Assembly: GCA_016713965.1 (NCBI GenBank)
Contig: JADJOC010000010.1
Location: 434,001-498,000, forward strand
Reading direction: 5' to 3'
Length of the DNA stretch: 64,000 bases
Source: Chitinophagaceae bacterium
GTDB lineage: Bacteria; Bacteroidota; Bacteroidia; Chitinophagales; Chitinophagaceae
Notes under the pieces: model-generated
The model's database searches: none
What the model was told of the DNA's origin: nothing
The model's input: the letters and a program-made list of their open reading frames with translations, nothing else
Shown here: in pieces, positions 39,354 to 49,349 of the stretch
How the letters are laid out: each line of letters starts with the position of its first letter
Numbering within the stretch: the stretch's first letter is position 1
Position numbers and translations under genes: made by a program

Positions 39354-41386
39354 ATGACAAAGTATCTTTACGTTAACCTAAAGGTGTTGACCCTTGTAAT
39401 ATTCTTCATCACCAATGTAGAAGTCGATGCCCAAATTTTTAAATTAAAATCTAATCCCCAAATTACGACTGTAAATTTCGATAATTATAATACCCTGCCT
39501 GAACAAAATAAATGGGAAAGAGTAGATGATAACTCGCTAGTGCCGCCTATTGCTGCTGATTTTACCAACCCACAGGTACTTTTTGTAATTGACCATACGT
39601 TGGATATGCCAGATATTAAGGTTACTTGTAATGAACATTTGGTTACTGCTGGCCTCGTATTAGAACCTTTTAATAAATCCATCTACTTTGATTCTAACAA
39701 TGGTGTAAACTTTAATTCTTTTGATGTTGGAGGGAATGGTACAGGTGAAACCATTGCCCATTTCTCTGGGAGTTCATCTATTAATAACTTATCTATATCA
39801 GCTAATGCTGAGATTTATCTTCAATTTTTACAACTATTAGCGTTAGCAATGCATTATTGCAACGAGGTACAATTCAATTTACCCACGGTAAAATAGCGTT
39901 GACAAATAATGCAACTTACACATTTGCCGGAGGTACAATAAGGTTTACCCACGGTGATGATCCCGATGAATGTATTGCAGGGGCACCAGGTACATCATTT
40001 ACTGTAAGTGATATGGCTACTGTCAAAAATATTTATTCGCTCCGCACAAATGGTTTAGAAAATGGGCCGGATAATCATTTTCAATTTGATAATGTGGCTG
40101 ACATTACTTTACCGGATATGACTTTTAGGGGCAGGTATTTTTTTAATGGTTGGCCTCAAACGACAACAGGCTCGCTGATACCCGGTAATGTAGAATTACT
40201 AAGCACTTCCGACATGTTTGAAAATGTGGCCCTCACACTCAGCAAAGATATTAACACCGATAGCTTGGCATTGGACGGTTCAATCATTTTAGGAGATAAA
40301 AACCTTACCGTAAAAAAAACCAAAATAGGTAATATTTGGCCTTTTGGCCAAGGACAAGCCGCAAATTATCCCGGAAGAAAAGTAGTAACAAACGGTACAG
40401 GCAAAATGTCTTTCCTACCCTTTACCGGCCAGGCAATATTTCCAGTAGCACATACCACCAATCTGGGTAGCAATTATATGCCAATAAGAATCAATAATAC
40501 TGCGGGGCCAGCGGAGGGCTTTTCTGTGAGGGCGGCAGATAATGTTCAATTTGCTTACAATCCAAACCTTTTTAAAACCAATACATCTACCTGGCTAATT
40601 GATGAAACAACACCTGGAGGAAATACAGCTGTATTATCTTTTCAATGGGATAAAAGTGCTTCGGAAATTGGGTTTGTACTTAACGATGCCCAAGCTGCCC
40701 ATTTTGATGGTAATAATGTTAACCTGGTTACCGGAACCCCCAACAATCCTGATAACATCTGTGAAACATTTGTAACTGCACCCGTAACACAGTTTAGCCC
40801 TTGGAGTATTTTCTCTCCTTTTAAGCCTTTGCCTGTAAGTTTAATCAATTTTAACGCTACCCTCATAAACAAAAAAGTAGCCCTTAACTGGAGTACTGCT
40901 ACCGAAACAAATAATGATCGTTTTGAAATAGAACGAAGCGTAGATGGTATCAATTTTAATAAAATAGGACAAGTAAAAGGTAAAGGCAACAGTATATTGA
41001 TTACAGATTATAATTACGATGATGATGTAAAAGGAATAAACGGGAGTATTTTTTATAGATTAAAACAAATTGATCTGGATGAAAAATTTGCTTATTCACC
41101 AATAAAAAGTGTTACCATTACTGCTGAAAAAATATTAGTTAACATCGGCCCTAATCCATTCATCGATCAAATAAAAATAAATGTGAACGCTAATAAGGCA
41201 GGCAAGATGGTTATAAGATTGCTCAACAATAATGGGCAGGCTGTAATAACCTCTAAATATGCTACAAAACAGGGAGTAAATGAGCTAAAATTAAATAGTT
41301 TAAGCAACTTACCTAAAGGCCTGTATACATTAGAACTAACAGATGTAGAGGGAAACAATAGCAAAATATACAAACTAATTAAATAA
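39354..41386 (+). CDS. Secreted protein with type IX sorting domain, one frameshift
   Basis: A signal peptide (MTKYLYVNLKVLTLVIFFIT ... VDAQ) starts the protein. A large beta-rich region follows, with tandem Gly/Asn/Thr-rich segments. The frame breaks at about 39826 in a T-run; one T restores FTTISVSNALLQRGTIQFTHG. Near the end, PVSLINFNATLINKKVALNWSTATETNNDRFEIERS is a fibronectin-like segment common before T9SS tails. The C-terminal ~80 residues (IGPNPFIDQIKINVN ... LPKGLYTLELTD ... SKIYKLIK) are a type A sorting domain, so the protein goes to the cell surface or outside. The total is about 677 residues. Its own function is not evident. Confidence 0.85.
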
Positions 41387-41411
41387 ATTATTTCTCTTTT
41401 TAATCAATCGA

Positions 41412-41438
41412 AAGTCTGCCATACAGCAGACTTTTTTT
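41412..41438 (+). terminator. Terminator of the T9SS cargo gene
   Basis: AAGTCTGC-cataca-GCAGACTT followed by TTTTT, 26 bases after the stop codon. Confidence 0.9.
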
Positions 41439-41477
41439 ACGCCTTTGGTGTTGTGCAAAAGACTAAGTGAGTAGGTG

Positions 41478-41948
41478 TCACCAATAAAATAAGAATTCCT
41501 CTACAGTTACCAGCCAATCTTTTGCCCGCTGGGTAATTTGTGCAGGAGTTGCGCCATTTGCCTGTTCTATATCCAATACAGGCGGCATGTCACCTTTATC
41601 CAACTGAACGGTTTCGATAAAATTTGCTGCCTGGGCTTTGCCGCTTTTGCTGCTTATGAAAAAATGATATGCGCCACGTGGCAAGCCCGACTTTTTGCTG
41701 TTGTACCAGTTTTTCCTAAACATATTATCAACCCGGCCAATACCTTCGGTGGCTTTAATAAATGAAAAACCTACTTTTACATTTTGGTCTTTCATGGCTT
41801 TTACATCTTTCCAGTCTATGTTATTCTGATGGTGGCTGATATCTATTCCATGTATTTCATATTTAGATGGAAGGCTGATGCCAAAAGCAGGGTAGCGTAC
41901 AAATTTTGCTTTATTAAAATAGTTGGTGAGGAGATAAATGATTATTGA
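41478..41948 (-). pseudogene. GH25 lysozyme fragment, truncated at both ends
   Basis: A peptidoglycan muramidase of family GH25. It reads in one frame from the MITE edge: SIIIYLLTNYFNKAKFVRYP, the active-site region IHGIDISHHQNNIDW, then FSFIKATEGIG, PRGAYHFFI and MPPVLDIEQANG with catalytic acids. The 3' end is lost after WLVTVE, before the remaining catalytic segment of the domain. The 5' end is cut inside the membrane anchor by MITE copy 2. ATG 41795 is internal and not the start. The fragment cannot make an active enzyme as it stands. Confidence 0.85.
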
Positions 41949-42196
41949 AGCTGAGTTCGGGATAAGAAAATTTAAAAAAATTATAAGTATATACTTATTC
42001 TACATTGAAATTAAGAGTAAAGAACTAAAGCAGAGATTACAGTAGTACAAATGTTCAGTAAAGCTGTATGGTAGTAACGGGCAGTATTCGTTCCTGCCTT
42101 GAGTTTTTTGCTACTTTTTGTGTCAATACAAAAAGTAGAGTAATACAATTAATTGAAAAATAACGAATTATAAAGTAATTTAAACCGAACTCAGGT
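41949..42196 (+). mobile_element. MITE copy 2 (248 bp)
   Basis: Direct copy of 38831-39077 with a handful of differences. Left end AGCTGAGTTCGG differs at one base from copy 1; right end CCGAACTCAGGT is identical and is followed by TA (42197-42198). The left flank is GA, not TA. Confidence 0.88.
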
Positions 42197-42198
42197 TA

Positions 42199-42417
42199 GT
42201 AATTTTTCAGGTAAATCAGAGTTTGGATCTTGTATTCATGATTATAGCTATACAAATATTAAAAGAATAGACGAAAAATTACAATATTTTTCAATACAGC
42301 GAGGCTGATGGTGGGGTCAGCTTTTCATGTGGAAAATACAAACTTGTAAGTAAAATAAGGGTTAAACCTGTTTTATTTAACAATATATTATCTGATAAAA
42401 TTTCAGATGGATTTTAA
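42199..42417 (+). pseudogene. Secreted hypothetical protein, 3' part
   Basis: Continuation of the gene begun at 38220. Joined after TA, the codons read NTTSNFSGKSEFGSCIHDYSY, and after another single-base break near 42292 SEADGGVSFSCGKYKLVSKI, ending NNILSDKISDGF and stop at 42415. It has no start of its own. The rejoined protein would be about 275 residues with a signal peptide. Confidence 0.7.
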
Positions 42418-42429
42418 TGATGAGTAATA

Positions 42430-42527
42430 CCAATGTGAAATATAAAACAATCCAACGCCCCCTTCTACAAAGGAGAAGGGCTGGGGATGAGGTAAAATTA
42501 AATGGACTGTTTTATATTTCACATTGG
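42430..42527. repeat. 98-bp element with 25-bp terminal inverted repeats
   Basis: CCAATGTGAAATATAAAACA... (42430-42454) pairs with 42503-42527 with one mismatch in 25. The middle carries CCCCTTCTACAAAGGAGAAG and GGCTGGGGATGAGG. It lies just after the interrupted gene. It looks like another small non-autonomous element. Confidence 0.8.
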
Positions 42528-42560
42528 CATAACAATTAAAAGATAAAATATTTAAAATAC

Positions 42561-42594
42561 AAATGGCCCGTTAAAATAATTTAACAGGCCATTT
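42561..42594 (-). terminator. Terminator-like hairpin after the beta-barrel gene
   Basis: AAATGGCCCGTTAAA pairs with TTTAACAGGCCATTT (one mismatch) over a four-base loop, 34 bases downstream of the stop at 42628 on the minus strand. The T-run is interrupted. Confidence 0.6.
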
Positions 42595-42627
42595 GATTTT
42601 TACACCAAACAATCTTTCAATAATCTA

Positions 42628-43329
42628 TTAAAAATATACCCCTGCTCTTAAAGAGAAATTATTTAAAATTACTTTTGCATCATTCCAGCTTTTATTTCTC
42701 GTAACATCTACAAAACCATTCTGAAAGCCTAAACCAAGTGATAAAGTTGTTTTATCATTTAGAGGATATTCAATACCAGCGCCCAATAATAAGCCACCAT
42801 TAATAGGAACAATATGGCCTGTAATTTTTTCTTTTGTAATTTCCGGCTGGCCATCTACGGTGGCATCTAAACGGGCACCAATATTTACGCCTAAATAAGT
42901 ACCGAATTGACCCCAATATGTTAAATTACCAATAGGATTTGTTTTTAACTTCAGCGCTAAAGGAATTTCCAAATATTGAAGGCTAACCTTATATAAATTT
43001 TCATCAGCAGATTGTCCATTTTCAAATAGACCTTTATCATTTTGATATCTTAATTTACCACCTCCATGGGTTATTTGCAAACCCGAAGCAATAGCGTAGT
43101 TAGGGTCTATGATAAAATCTGCCATAAAGCCATAGCTGATACTAACCTGAGAGCCATCTTTGCTAACAAATTTTTCTTTAGGGCCAAGCCAACTGATTCC
43201 CGGGTCTAGTTTAAAACCTATGCGTATTTTTCTGCCCCCATCATCTGAAATACGGCTGGATAAGCCTTCTTGTGCAAACGAAGCCGCAGATAAGAATAAC
43301 ATTCCAAAAAGAACTAACGAACGTTTCAT
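42628..43329 (-). CDS. Outer-membrane beta-barrel protein
   Basis: A 233-residue protein with a signal peptide (MKRSLVLFGMLFLSAASFAQ) and alternating hydrophobic strands ending SLRAGVYF, typical of small outer-membrane barrels (porin-like/PorT-like) in Bacteroidota. Aromatic residues alternate in IRIGFKLDPGISWLG, YLEIPLALKLKTNPIG and YWGQFGTYLGVNIGARL. The gene is intact and stands alone. No substrate can be inferred. Confidence 0.8.
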   Translation of the reverse strand: MKRSLVLFGMLFLSAASFAQEGLSSRISDDGGRKIRIGFKLDPGISWLGPKEKFVSKDGSQVSISYGFMADFIIDPNYAIASGLQITHGGGKLRYQNDKGLFENGQSADENLYKVSLQYLEIPLALKLKTNPIGNLTYWGQFGTYLGVNIGARLDATVDGQPEITKEKITGHIVPINGGLLLGAGIEYPLNDKTTLSLGLGFQNGFVDVTRNKSWNDAKVILNNFSLRAGVYF

Positions 43330-43500
43330 ATAGTGTTGTTTAATATTTAACTTGTTATTAATGAGTAAATTAATTTATAATGTAAAACTAGCAATTCCAG
43401 CAGTATTGTTTAATCCGTATAGTAATGCGCATGTATGCAAAGAATGTACCAAACGCTAAAATAAAATAAGTTTTATTATTTTAAACAATCACAAGGGACA

Positions 43501-44439
43501 TCAGAAAACCGTATCTACAAAATCTACATATGTATTTGTAGAATAAGAAGACCCGCCAATATAATCCTGTGCAAATGACATAAATGCAGTTTGACATCTA
43601 CCCTCCAATTCATAACCGACAGCTGCTACGATTATTCGATTTAAAATACGGCCATATTCATTTTTGCGTGTTGTCCAACCATAACTGGTAATAATTGTTT
43701 TTAATGGTTTAATATTTTCCTTACTATATGCTTTAGCTACTTTGGTTAAATGAGCTTCCAGGGTTTTATTTTTTAATCCTGCTGTATATAAACATGTAGC
43801 CAGATCATTTTTGTCTATCAATTTAGATTTTATGTTTAGCGTTAATTCGCCTGATCCTGACATTTTTTTAGAATCTAGGGCGGCACCCGGTATAACCCTG
43901 ATACCGGTAGCTATGGCTTCCAGCTTTAGTATATGTTTGCCCTGTGTCATTTTTTTTTCAGATTTAACAATAAATTCTCCCCATGCCCGTGCCGGGATGC
44001 TTATAATTTTCGAAGAGGGATTTTTTAATTCCAGCCCCCATTCCATCATATTTTTCTTTTGCTCATCATTCCATATTTCAGATGGAAGTTTTATTGTATG
44101 GGCTAATTCTCCATCTAAATAAAAATTTAAAACATAAGTACAAGCGGCTGGAAAAGCTAAAACCTGTTTAGTTAGTGGTTTATGCAAAAAAACATACATA
44201 AACAAAGGCCCGGTCATATCATAGCTGCTAATAAAATCTGTTTCTTTCATTTCGGCAAAAGTTACCGGTTTACTGGTAAATTTTACTTGCTTTTCATACT
44301 TATCATGTACATCAGAGATAACTCTTGCCTTTTTAGTGGCAGTATTAGTAACCTTATTTTTTACAATGTCTAAAATACCTTGTGCTTGTAAAGAAAAATG
44401 AAATGTAATTAGTAATAAAAATATAGTAATCCTTTTCAT
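43501..44439 (-). CDS. Secreted hypothetical protein
   Basis: A 312-residue protein with a signal peptide (MKRITIFLLLITFHFSLQAQG). After it come a Lys-rich helix (ILDIVKNKVTNTATKKARVI), a beta-rich central domain (FLDGELAH-like FYLDGELAHTIKLPSEIW, SIPARAWGEFIVKSEKKMTQG) and a basic C-terminal part with ENIKPLKTIITSYGWTTRKNEYG. I do not recognise the family. It is intact. Between it and dnaE, 44440-44677 holds nothing I can identify. Confidence 0.65.
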   Translation of the reverse strand: MKRITIFLLLITFHFSLQAQGILDIVKNKVTNTATKKARVISDVHDKYEKQVKFTSKPVTFAEMKETDFISSYDMTGPLFMYVFLHKPLTKQVLAFPAACTYVLNFYLDGELAHTIKLPSEIWNDEQKKNMMEWGLELKNPSSKIISIPARAWGEFIVKSEKKMTQGKHILKLEAIATGIRVIPGAALDSKKMSGSGELTLNIKSKLIDKNDLATCLYTAGLKNKTLEAHLTKVAKAYSKENIKPLKTIITSYGWTTRKNEYGRILNRIIVAAVGYELEGRCQTAFMSFAQDYIGGSSYSTNTYVDFVDTVF

Positions 44440-44677
44440 GTGTTATTCTTTTAATAAAATAATATCGATTAATAGTCAACTATATGATTTAAATTAAAAA
44501 TCCTCAGATCCATCTTTTATGATCACTTTATGCCATATAATCTCTTATTTTAGAGTATGGGTATCGGGATTTATTTATATCCGGCCAAAAGAATAAAATA
44601 AGTTGAAGCTTACCCGGTTAATTAAATAATTTATATCTAAATAATAAATGGTAATTAACTGTTTTGGATTTTACAGA

Positions 44678-47600
44678 TTAGGTGGCAATCACAACACTTA
44701 CTCCAATCTCACTTCTTTCGTTTAAAAAAATAGCCATTTCATCATTCATTGTAAATCCTTTCTCTAAACTATACATGCCTACTTTATAATTATTCCTGCT
44801 GTCAATAATATTAAATTTAATAGAAGTTTTACCCGGGTGGGCTTTTACATTTTTATCAATAAAATCAACAAAATCCTCATTAATGAACTGTGGCTCTACA
44901 TCAATAATTACCTGTTTGGTAAGTGTCGTTTTAACAGTTTCGAGTAGGTGGATCTTGGCTAGCCTGAATTCGTATTGATCACTATTATAGCGCTGCTTAA
45001 ATCCGCCTTCAACCATTACTATCATTCCTTTTTCCATATAATTATTATAGCGGACATAGTCTTCACTCCAAAGCATGAATTCACTTTTTCCGCTAAAATC
45101 TTCAATTGTTAATATTCCAAAATCTTTTCCTGTTTTTGTTTTCCTATGCTGGGCATCAATAACGAGTCCGGCTAAACGAAATTGCTTTTGCGGGGTTAGG
45201 TATGTCGCTGAGATTATTTTTAAACTCATTATAATCATTCAGAGCTGAAATATTGTAATGCTTTAATTCAAATTTATAATTGTCTAAAGGATGACCGCTC
45301 ATATACATGCCCGTAACTTCCTTTTCATGATCCAGCTGTGTTATTAACGGCCAGGGCTCACAATTGGAAAGCTTTGGTGGTACTATTTCCGGCATTTCCA
45401 GGTCACCAAATAAAGTATTGGTAGTTGTTGCGGCCTGTGTCTGGCATACATTGCCGAACTTTATAATTTTTTCTAATCCCATTACATCCCCGGGTGCCTG
45501 GTAAAAATATTGTGCCCGGTGTATTGCTGCAAAACAATCAAATGCACCTGAGTAAGTAAGGCTCTCTAAAGATTTTTTACTAACAGCTTTTTGATTTACC
45601 CTTTTTACCAGGTCAAAAATATCAACAAAGTGACCACGCTTATTTCTTTCTTCAATAATATTTTCGATTGCATTTTCTCCTACGCTTTTTAACCCGCTGA
45701 AACCAAAACGGATCTCTCCTTTTTTATTTACCGCAAATCCATTTTGAGATTCATTAATCATATTGTGCAAAGGCTTCCCAGTCTGTCCATATTTTTTCTA
45801 ATGCATTTTTGGGATGACCTTTTTTTGTGGCTCCTTCCACAAACTGCACTTTCATTTTATCCAATACAGACCGTTGCTTTTTACCCATTGCTTTGCGCAG
45901 CACATCAGCATCACCTTTACTAAAACCCGCCAGCTTTTACGAAAGCAGCATTACCTGTTCCTGGTACACGGTAATACCATAAGTTTCTTTTAAAAATTCT
46001 TCCATGTCAGGCAGGTCATACACTACTTGTTTTTTGCCGTGCTTCCTGTCTACATATTCAGGAATGTAAGCCATAGGCCCTGGTCTGTACAAAGCATTCA
46101 TGGCAATCAAATCGTCAAATTTATCAGGTTTTAATTCCCGTAAATATTTTTGCATCCCCGGGCTTTCAAACTGGAAAGTGCCATTCGTATCACCTTGCTG
46201 GTATAATTTATAAGTTTTTTCATCTTCTAAACCAATAGTATCAATGTCAATTTTTATACTGTGATTCTGCAGGATTAAATGCAAAGCAGTTTTTAAAATA
46301 CTTAATGTTTTTAATCCTAAAAAATCCATTTTAATTACACCTGCTTCTTCGATCGTTCCCCCTTCAATTTGTGTAAGCCATAATTCAGATTCTTTAGAAG
46401 TAGCTACCGGTAAAAGATCAGTTAAATCCTGTGGGGCAATAATTATTGCAGATGCATGAATACCTGTGTTGCGAACAGAGCCTTCCAATATTTCCGCTTC
46501 ATGCAGTACTTTGCTTTGTAAATCATCACCTTTATATAATTCCCGTAATCTTTTCACATTTTCTATATCATCACCTTGCAATTGTTCTTTTTCTTCTAAA
46601 GATTTTTCTCCATCCTTTGCTTCTTTTATAGTAAAGGGTGCATGCAATAAACGTTTTAAATTTATACCCGGCCTTTCTGGAACTAATTTTGAAATTGCCC
46701 TGCTTTCCGCCAAAGGCAAATCCATCACCCTTGCTACATCTGCAATGCTTGATTTGGCAGCCATTGTACCATAAGTGATAATTTGAGCTACCTGGTTCTT
46801 ACCATATTTTTGTACTACATAATCTATTACTTTCTGCCGTCCTTCATCATCAAAATCAGTATCAATATCCGGCATTGATTTACGTTCGGGGTTTAAGAAA
46901 CGCTCAAACAGTAAATTGTATTTTATAGGATCAATGTTAGTAATGCCAATACAATACGCCACTACGCTGCCGGCAGCAGAGCCCCTGCCCGGACCAACAA
47001 ATACGCCCATATCCCGGCCGGCTTTGATAAAATCTCCTACTATTAGAAAATACCCTGCAAAGCCCATTTTATGAATAATGCCCAGTTCAAATTTTATTCG
47101 TTCTTCTGCTTCCGGGCTCAGAATTTTATATCTTTCTTTTGCACCTGCCCAGGTTAAATTTTCTAAATATTCATCCTGCAATTTAAAACTGGGCGGAACT
47201 ACAAAACGGGGTAATAAAATATCCCTCTTTAAATCCAGCAGCTCTACTTTGTCTACAATTTCATTGGTATTATCTATAGCAGCAGGGAGGTTTTCAAACA
47301 CTTGGGACATTTCCTGCGTAGTTTTTAAAAAAAACTGGTCATTGGGAAATGCAAAGCGTTTGTTTTTTGCCAATACATCATCATCTGTAAATTCTCTTAG
47401 TGCTGGGGTGGCTTGTTTTTCCCCGGTATTGATGCACAACAATATATCATGGGCATTAAAATCTTTTTGATCTACATAATGGCTGTCATTGCTTGCAATT
47501 ACTTTTACTTTATATTTTTTTGCAAAACGCAGCAATACCTCATTTACCTTATCCTGCTCAGGCAAGCCATGCTTTTGCAGCTCCACATAATAATCTTCCT

Positions 47601-48123
47601 GAAAAATATTTAACCACCATTTAAATTCATTTTCACCTTCAGCTTCTCCTTTTTCTAATATAGCCTGTGGTACCAATGCCCCCAGGCAACAGGTTGTAGC
47701 AATTAGCCCTTCGTGATATTTATGAATTAATTCTTTGTCAATACGTGGATATTTGGAGTACATGCCTTCTATATACCCCAGTGAAGTTAATTTAACCAGG
47801 TTTTTATATCCCAAAGCATTTTTTGCCAGTAAAATCTGGTGATGGCGGGGATCTTTTTCTTCTTTATTAAAAGTTTTTCTCAGCCTGTCTTGCGTAATAT
47901 AAAACTCACAACCTACTATAGGCTTTACTTTTAAGCTTCCATCCTCATTTTTATGGTTATAGGCTTCTTTTACAAATTCAAATGCTCCAAACATATTTCC
48001 ATGATCACTGATGGCTAAAGCCGGCATGCCATCTGCAATGGCTTTTTTGTACAGGTTTTTGATAGAAGCAGCCCCATCCAGTAAAGAGAATTGCGTATGT
48101 ACGTGTAAGTGAGAAAATTTCAT
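44678..48123 (-). CDS. dnaE: DNA polymerase III alpha subunit, one stop, one frameshift and an internal deletion
   Basis: Replicative polymerase subunit. The N-terminal PHP domain starts MKFSHLHVHTQFSLLDGAAS. GPGRGSAAGSVVAYCIGI and MPDIDTDFDDEGRQK with the catalytic Asp are intact, and the C-terminal OB-fold region is visible near 45000. Three lesions are seen. First, an in-frame TAA at 45937 stands where a Gln codon is expected (MLLS-Q-KLAGFSKGDAD). Second, about 60 conserved codons, from FNKSH to PPD in E. coli DnaE, are missing at about 45760. Third, the frame shifts near 45180. The total would otherwise be about 1,200 residues. Copying or assembly error is possible; the deletion removes essential palm/fingers residues. 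Confidence 0.85.
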
Positions 48124-48170
48124 TGTATAAGGAATATGCTAATTTCTAATGATTATCTAAATATATTTTT

Positions 48171-48250
48171 TTGTACCTGGCTGTATTACTGCTATTAGGC
48201 TTTATTGGCTGCCTGCCCCGTCCGAAGGCGGGGTCGCACTCTTGTACAGT
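48171..48250 (+). repeat. REP-like element, family A, copy 6
   Basis: TTGTACCTGG... then TGGCTGCCTGCCCCGTCCG, AAGGCGGGG hairpin, GTCGCACTCTTGTACAGT. This is the fullest copy. It lies 48 bases upstream of the dnaE start. Confidence 0.75.
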
Positions 48251-48447
48251 GGTTCTTTATTCATCGTATATCCATAGTAGTAATAACCATTACGCTTGTC
48301 TTAAAATTAAAAAATATGTTAATATGCAAATATCGTAAACAATAAAAACAATTGCCTAAGCGTTTTTCCACAAACCAGGTGAATTACAATAAATTATTAA
48401 AAATCATAATGTTATCATAAAATTTTTTTTCTCTGGTGTTTACCCCT

Positions 48448-48455
48448 TACATTTG
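48448..48455 (+). promoter_or_regulatory. Candidate -7 element for the C40 peptidase gene
   Basis: TACATTTG followed by CG fits the TAnnTTTG consensus, about 150 bases before the start. No -33 box is clear. The rest of 48251-48603 is AT-rich with no gene. Confidence 0.3.
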
Positions 48456-48603
48456 CGTTCGTTAGAAAAATATTTATTAATTAGTTTGTAGGACAAGGTT
48501 TATAGTTTTAGGAAAAGATAATCAGGCAATTGTAAGAATAATAAAGACGACTAAAGAACAGAAGATTAAGTTGATACTTACGTGTAAACCCAAAATTTTA
48601 CGT

Positions 48604-49290
48604 ATGAAGCACTTTCTTTTTGTTTCTGTTGCCGTAGGCATATTTTCAGGAACATCGCTTAATTCAAAAGCACAGACCAACGTAAATTTTTTACGTTCTG
48701 ATTTTAAAGGGGCATTAAAAAATTCCATTAAATTAATTGAAGGTATTGAATTAAACCAGGAGAATGTAGTTAATCCTGAATCTCAAAAGGCTACCGTTTA
48801 CATTCCGGCTTATGTTGTAGAACCAGATATTGTAAAGGCTACAGTTACAATTAATGCTATAGAAGCATGCTCTGCATTACAATTTAAATATGCCATGCTA
48901 ACTAACCAGGATGTGGAAAGCATCAAAGATCTAAATTTATATTCTTTTATCGAAGAGTGGTGGGCTACCCGTTACCGGTATGGTGGTACAACAAAAAGCG
49001 GGGTAGACTGCAGCGCATATGTCGGTGCCTTATTAAATGAAGTGTATGGTTTTGTAGTGCCACGCACCGCAAAAGCTCAATACGATGTATGCGAAAAAAT
49101 AGATAAAGAAAATTTATTGGAAGGAGATTTGGTTTTTTTTAATACCAGGGGCGGTGTTAGCCACGTAGGTTTATATGTGGGAAATGGATATTTTACTCAT
49201 TCTTCGTGCAGTAACGGGGTTACTATTAGTAAGCTGGAAGATAATTATTACAGTAAAAGATTTATTAGCGGTGGTAGAATTAATCAATAA
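48604..49290 (+). CDS. C40 (NlpC/P60) peptidase
   Basis: A secreted murein endopeptidase of about 228 residues. I start it at ATG 48604 (MKHFLFVSVAVGIFSGTSLN), which gives a clean signal peptide; an ATG at 48571 would add 11 residues ahead of it. The catalytic Cys is in TKSGVDCSAYVGAL, the His in RGGVSHVGLYVG, and a polar residue follows. GDLVFFNTRGG is typical. Such enzymes cut the peptide stems of peptidoglycan. It is intact, with a hairpin terminator 20 bases after it. Confidence 0.9.
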   Translation: MKHFLFVSVAVGIFSGTSLNSKAQTNVNFLRSDFKGALKNSIKLIEGIELNQENVVNPESQKATVYIPAYVVEPDIVKATVTINAIEACSALQFKYAMLTNQDVESIKDLNLYSFIEEWWATRYRYGGTTKSGVDCSAYVGALLNEVYGFVVPRTAKAQYDVCEKIDKENLLEGDLVFFNTRGGVSHVGLYVGNGYFTHSSCSNGVTISKLEDNYYSKRFISGGRINQ

Positions 49291-49311
49291 TAATATATTT
49301 ATTATATACTA

Positions 49312-49344
49312 TTAAGAAAGGAGCTATTATAGCTCCTTTCTTAA
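49312..49344. terminator. 15-bp palindromic terminator, shared by convergent genes
   Basis: TTAAGAAAGGAGCTA pairs exactly with TAGCTCCTTTCTTAA over a TTA loop. It lies between the C40 peptidase and the convergent lipoprotein gene. Confidence 0.85.
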
Positions 49345-49349
49345 TTAAT

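Noticed and set aside
42299..42417. New small gene after MITE copy 2
   Set aside because: No start; it continues in frame from the gene before MITE copy 1, so it is the lost 3' end.
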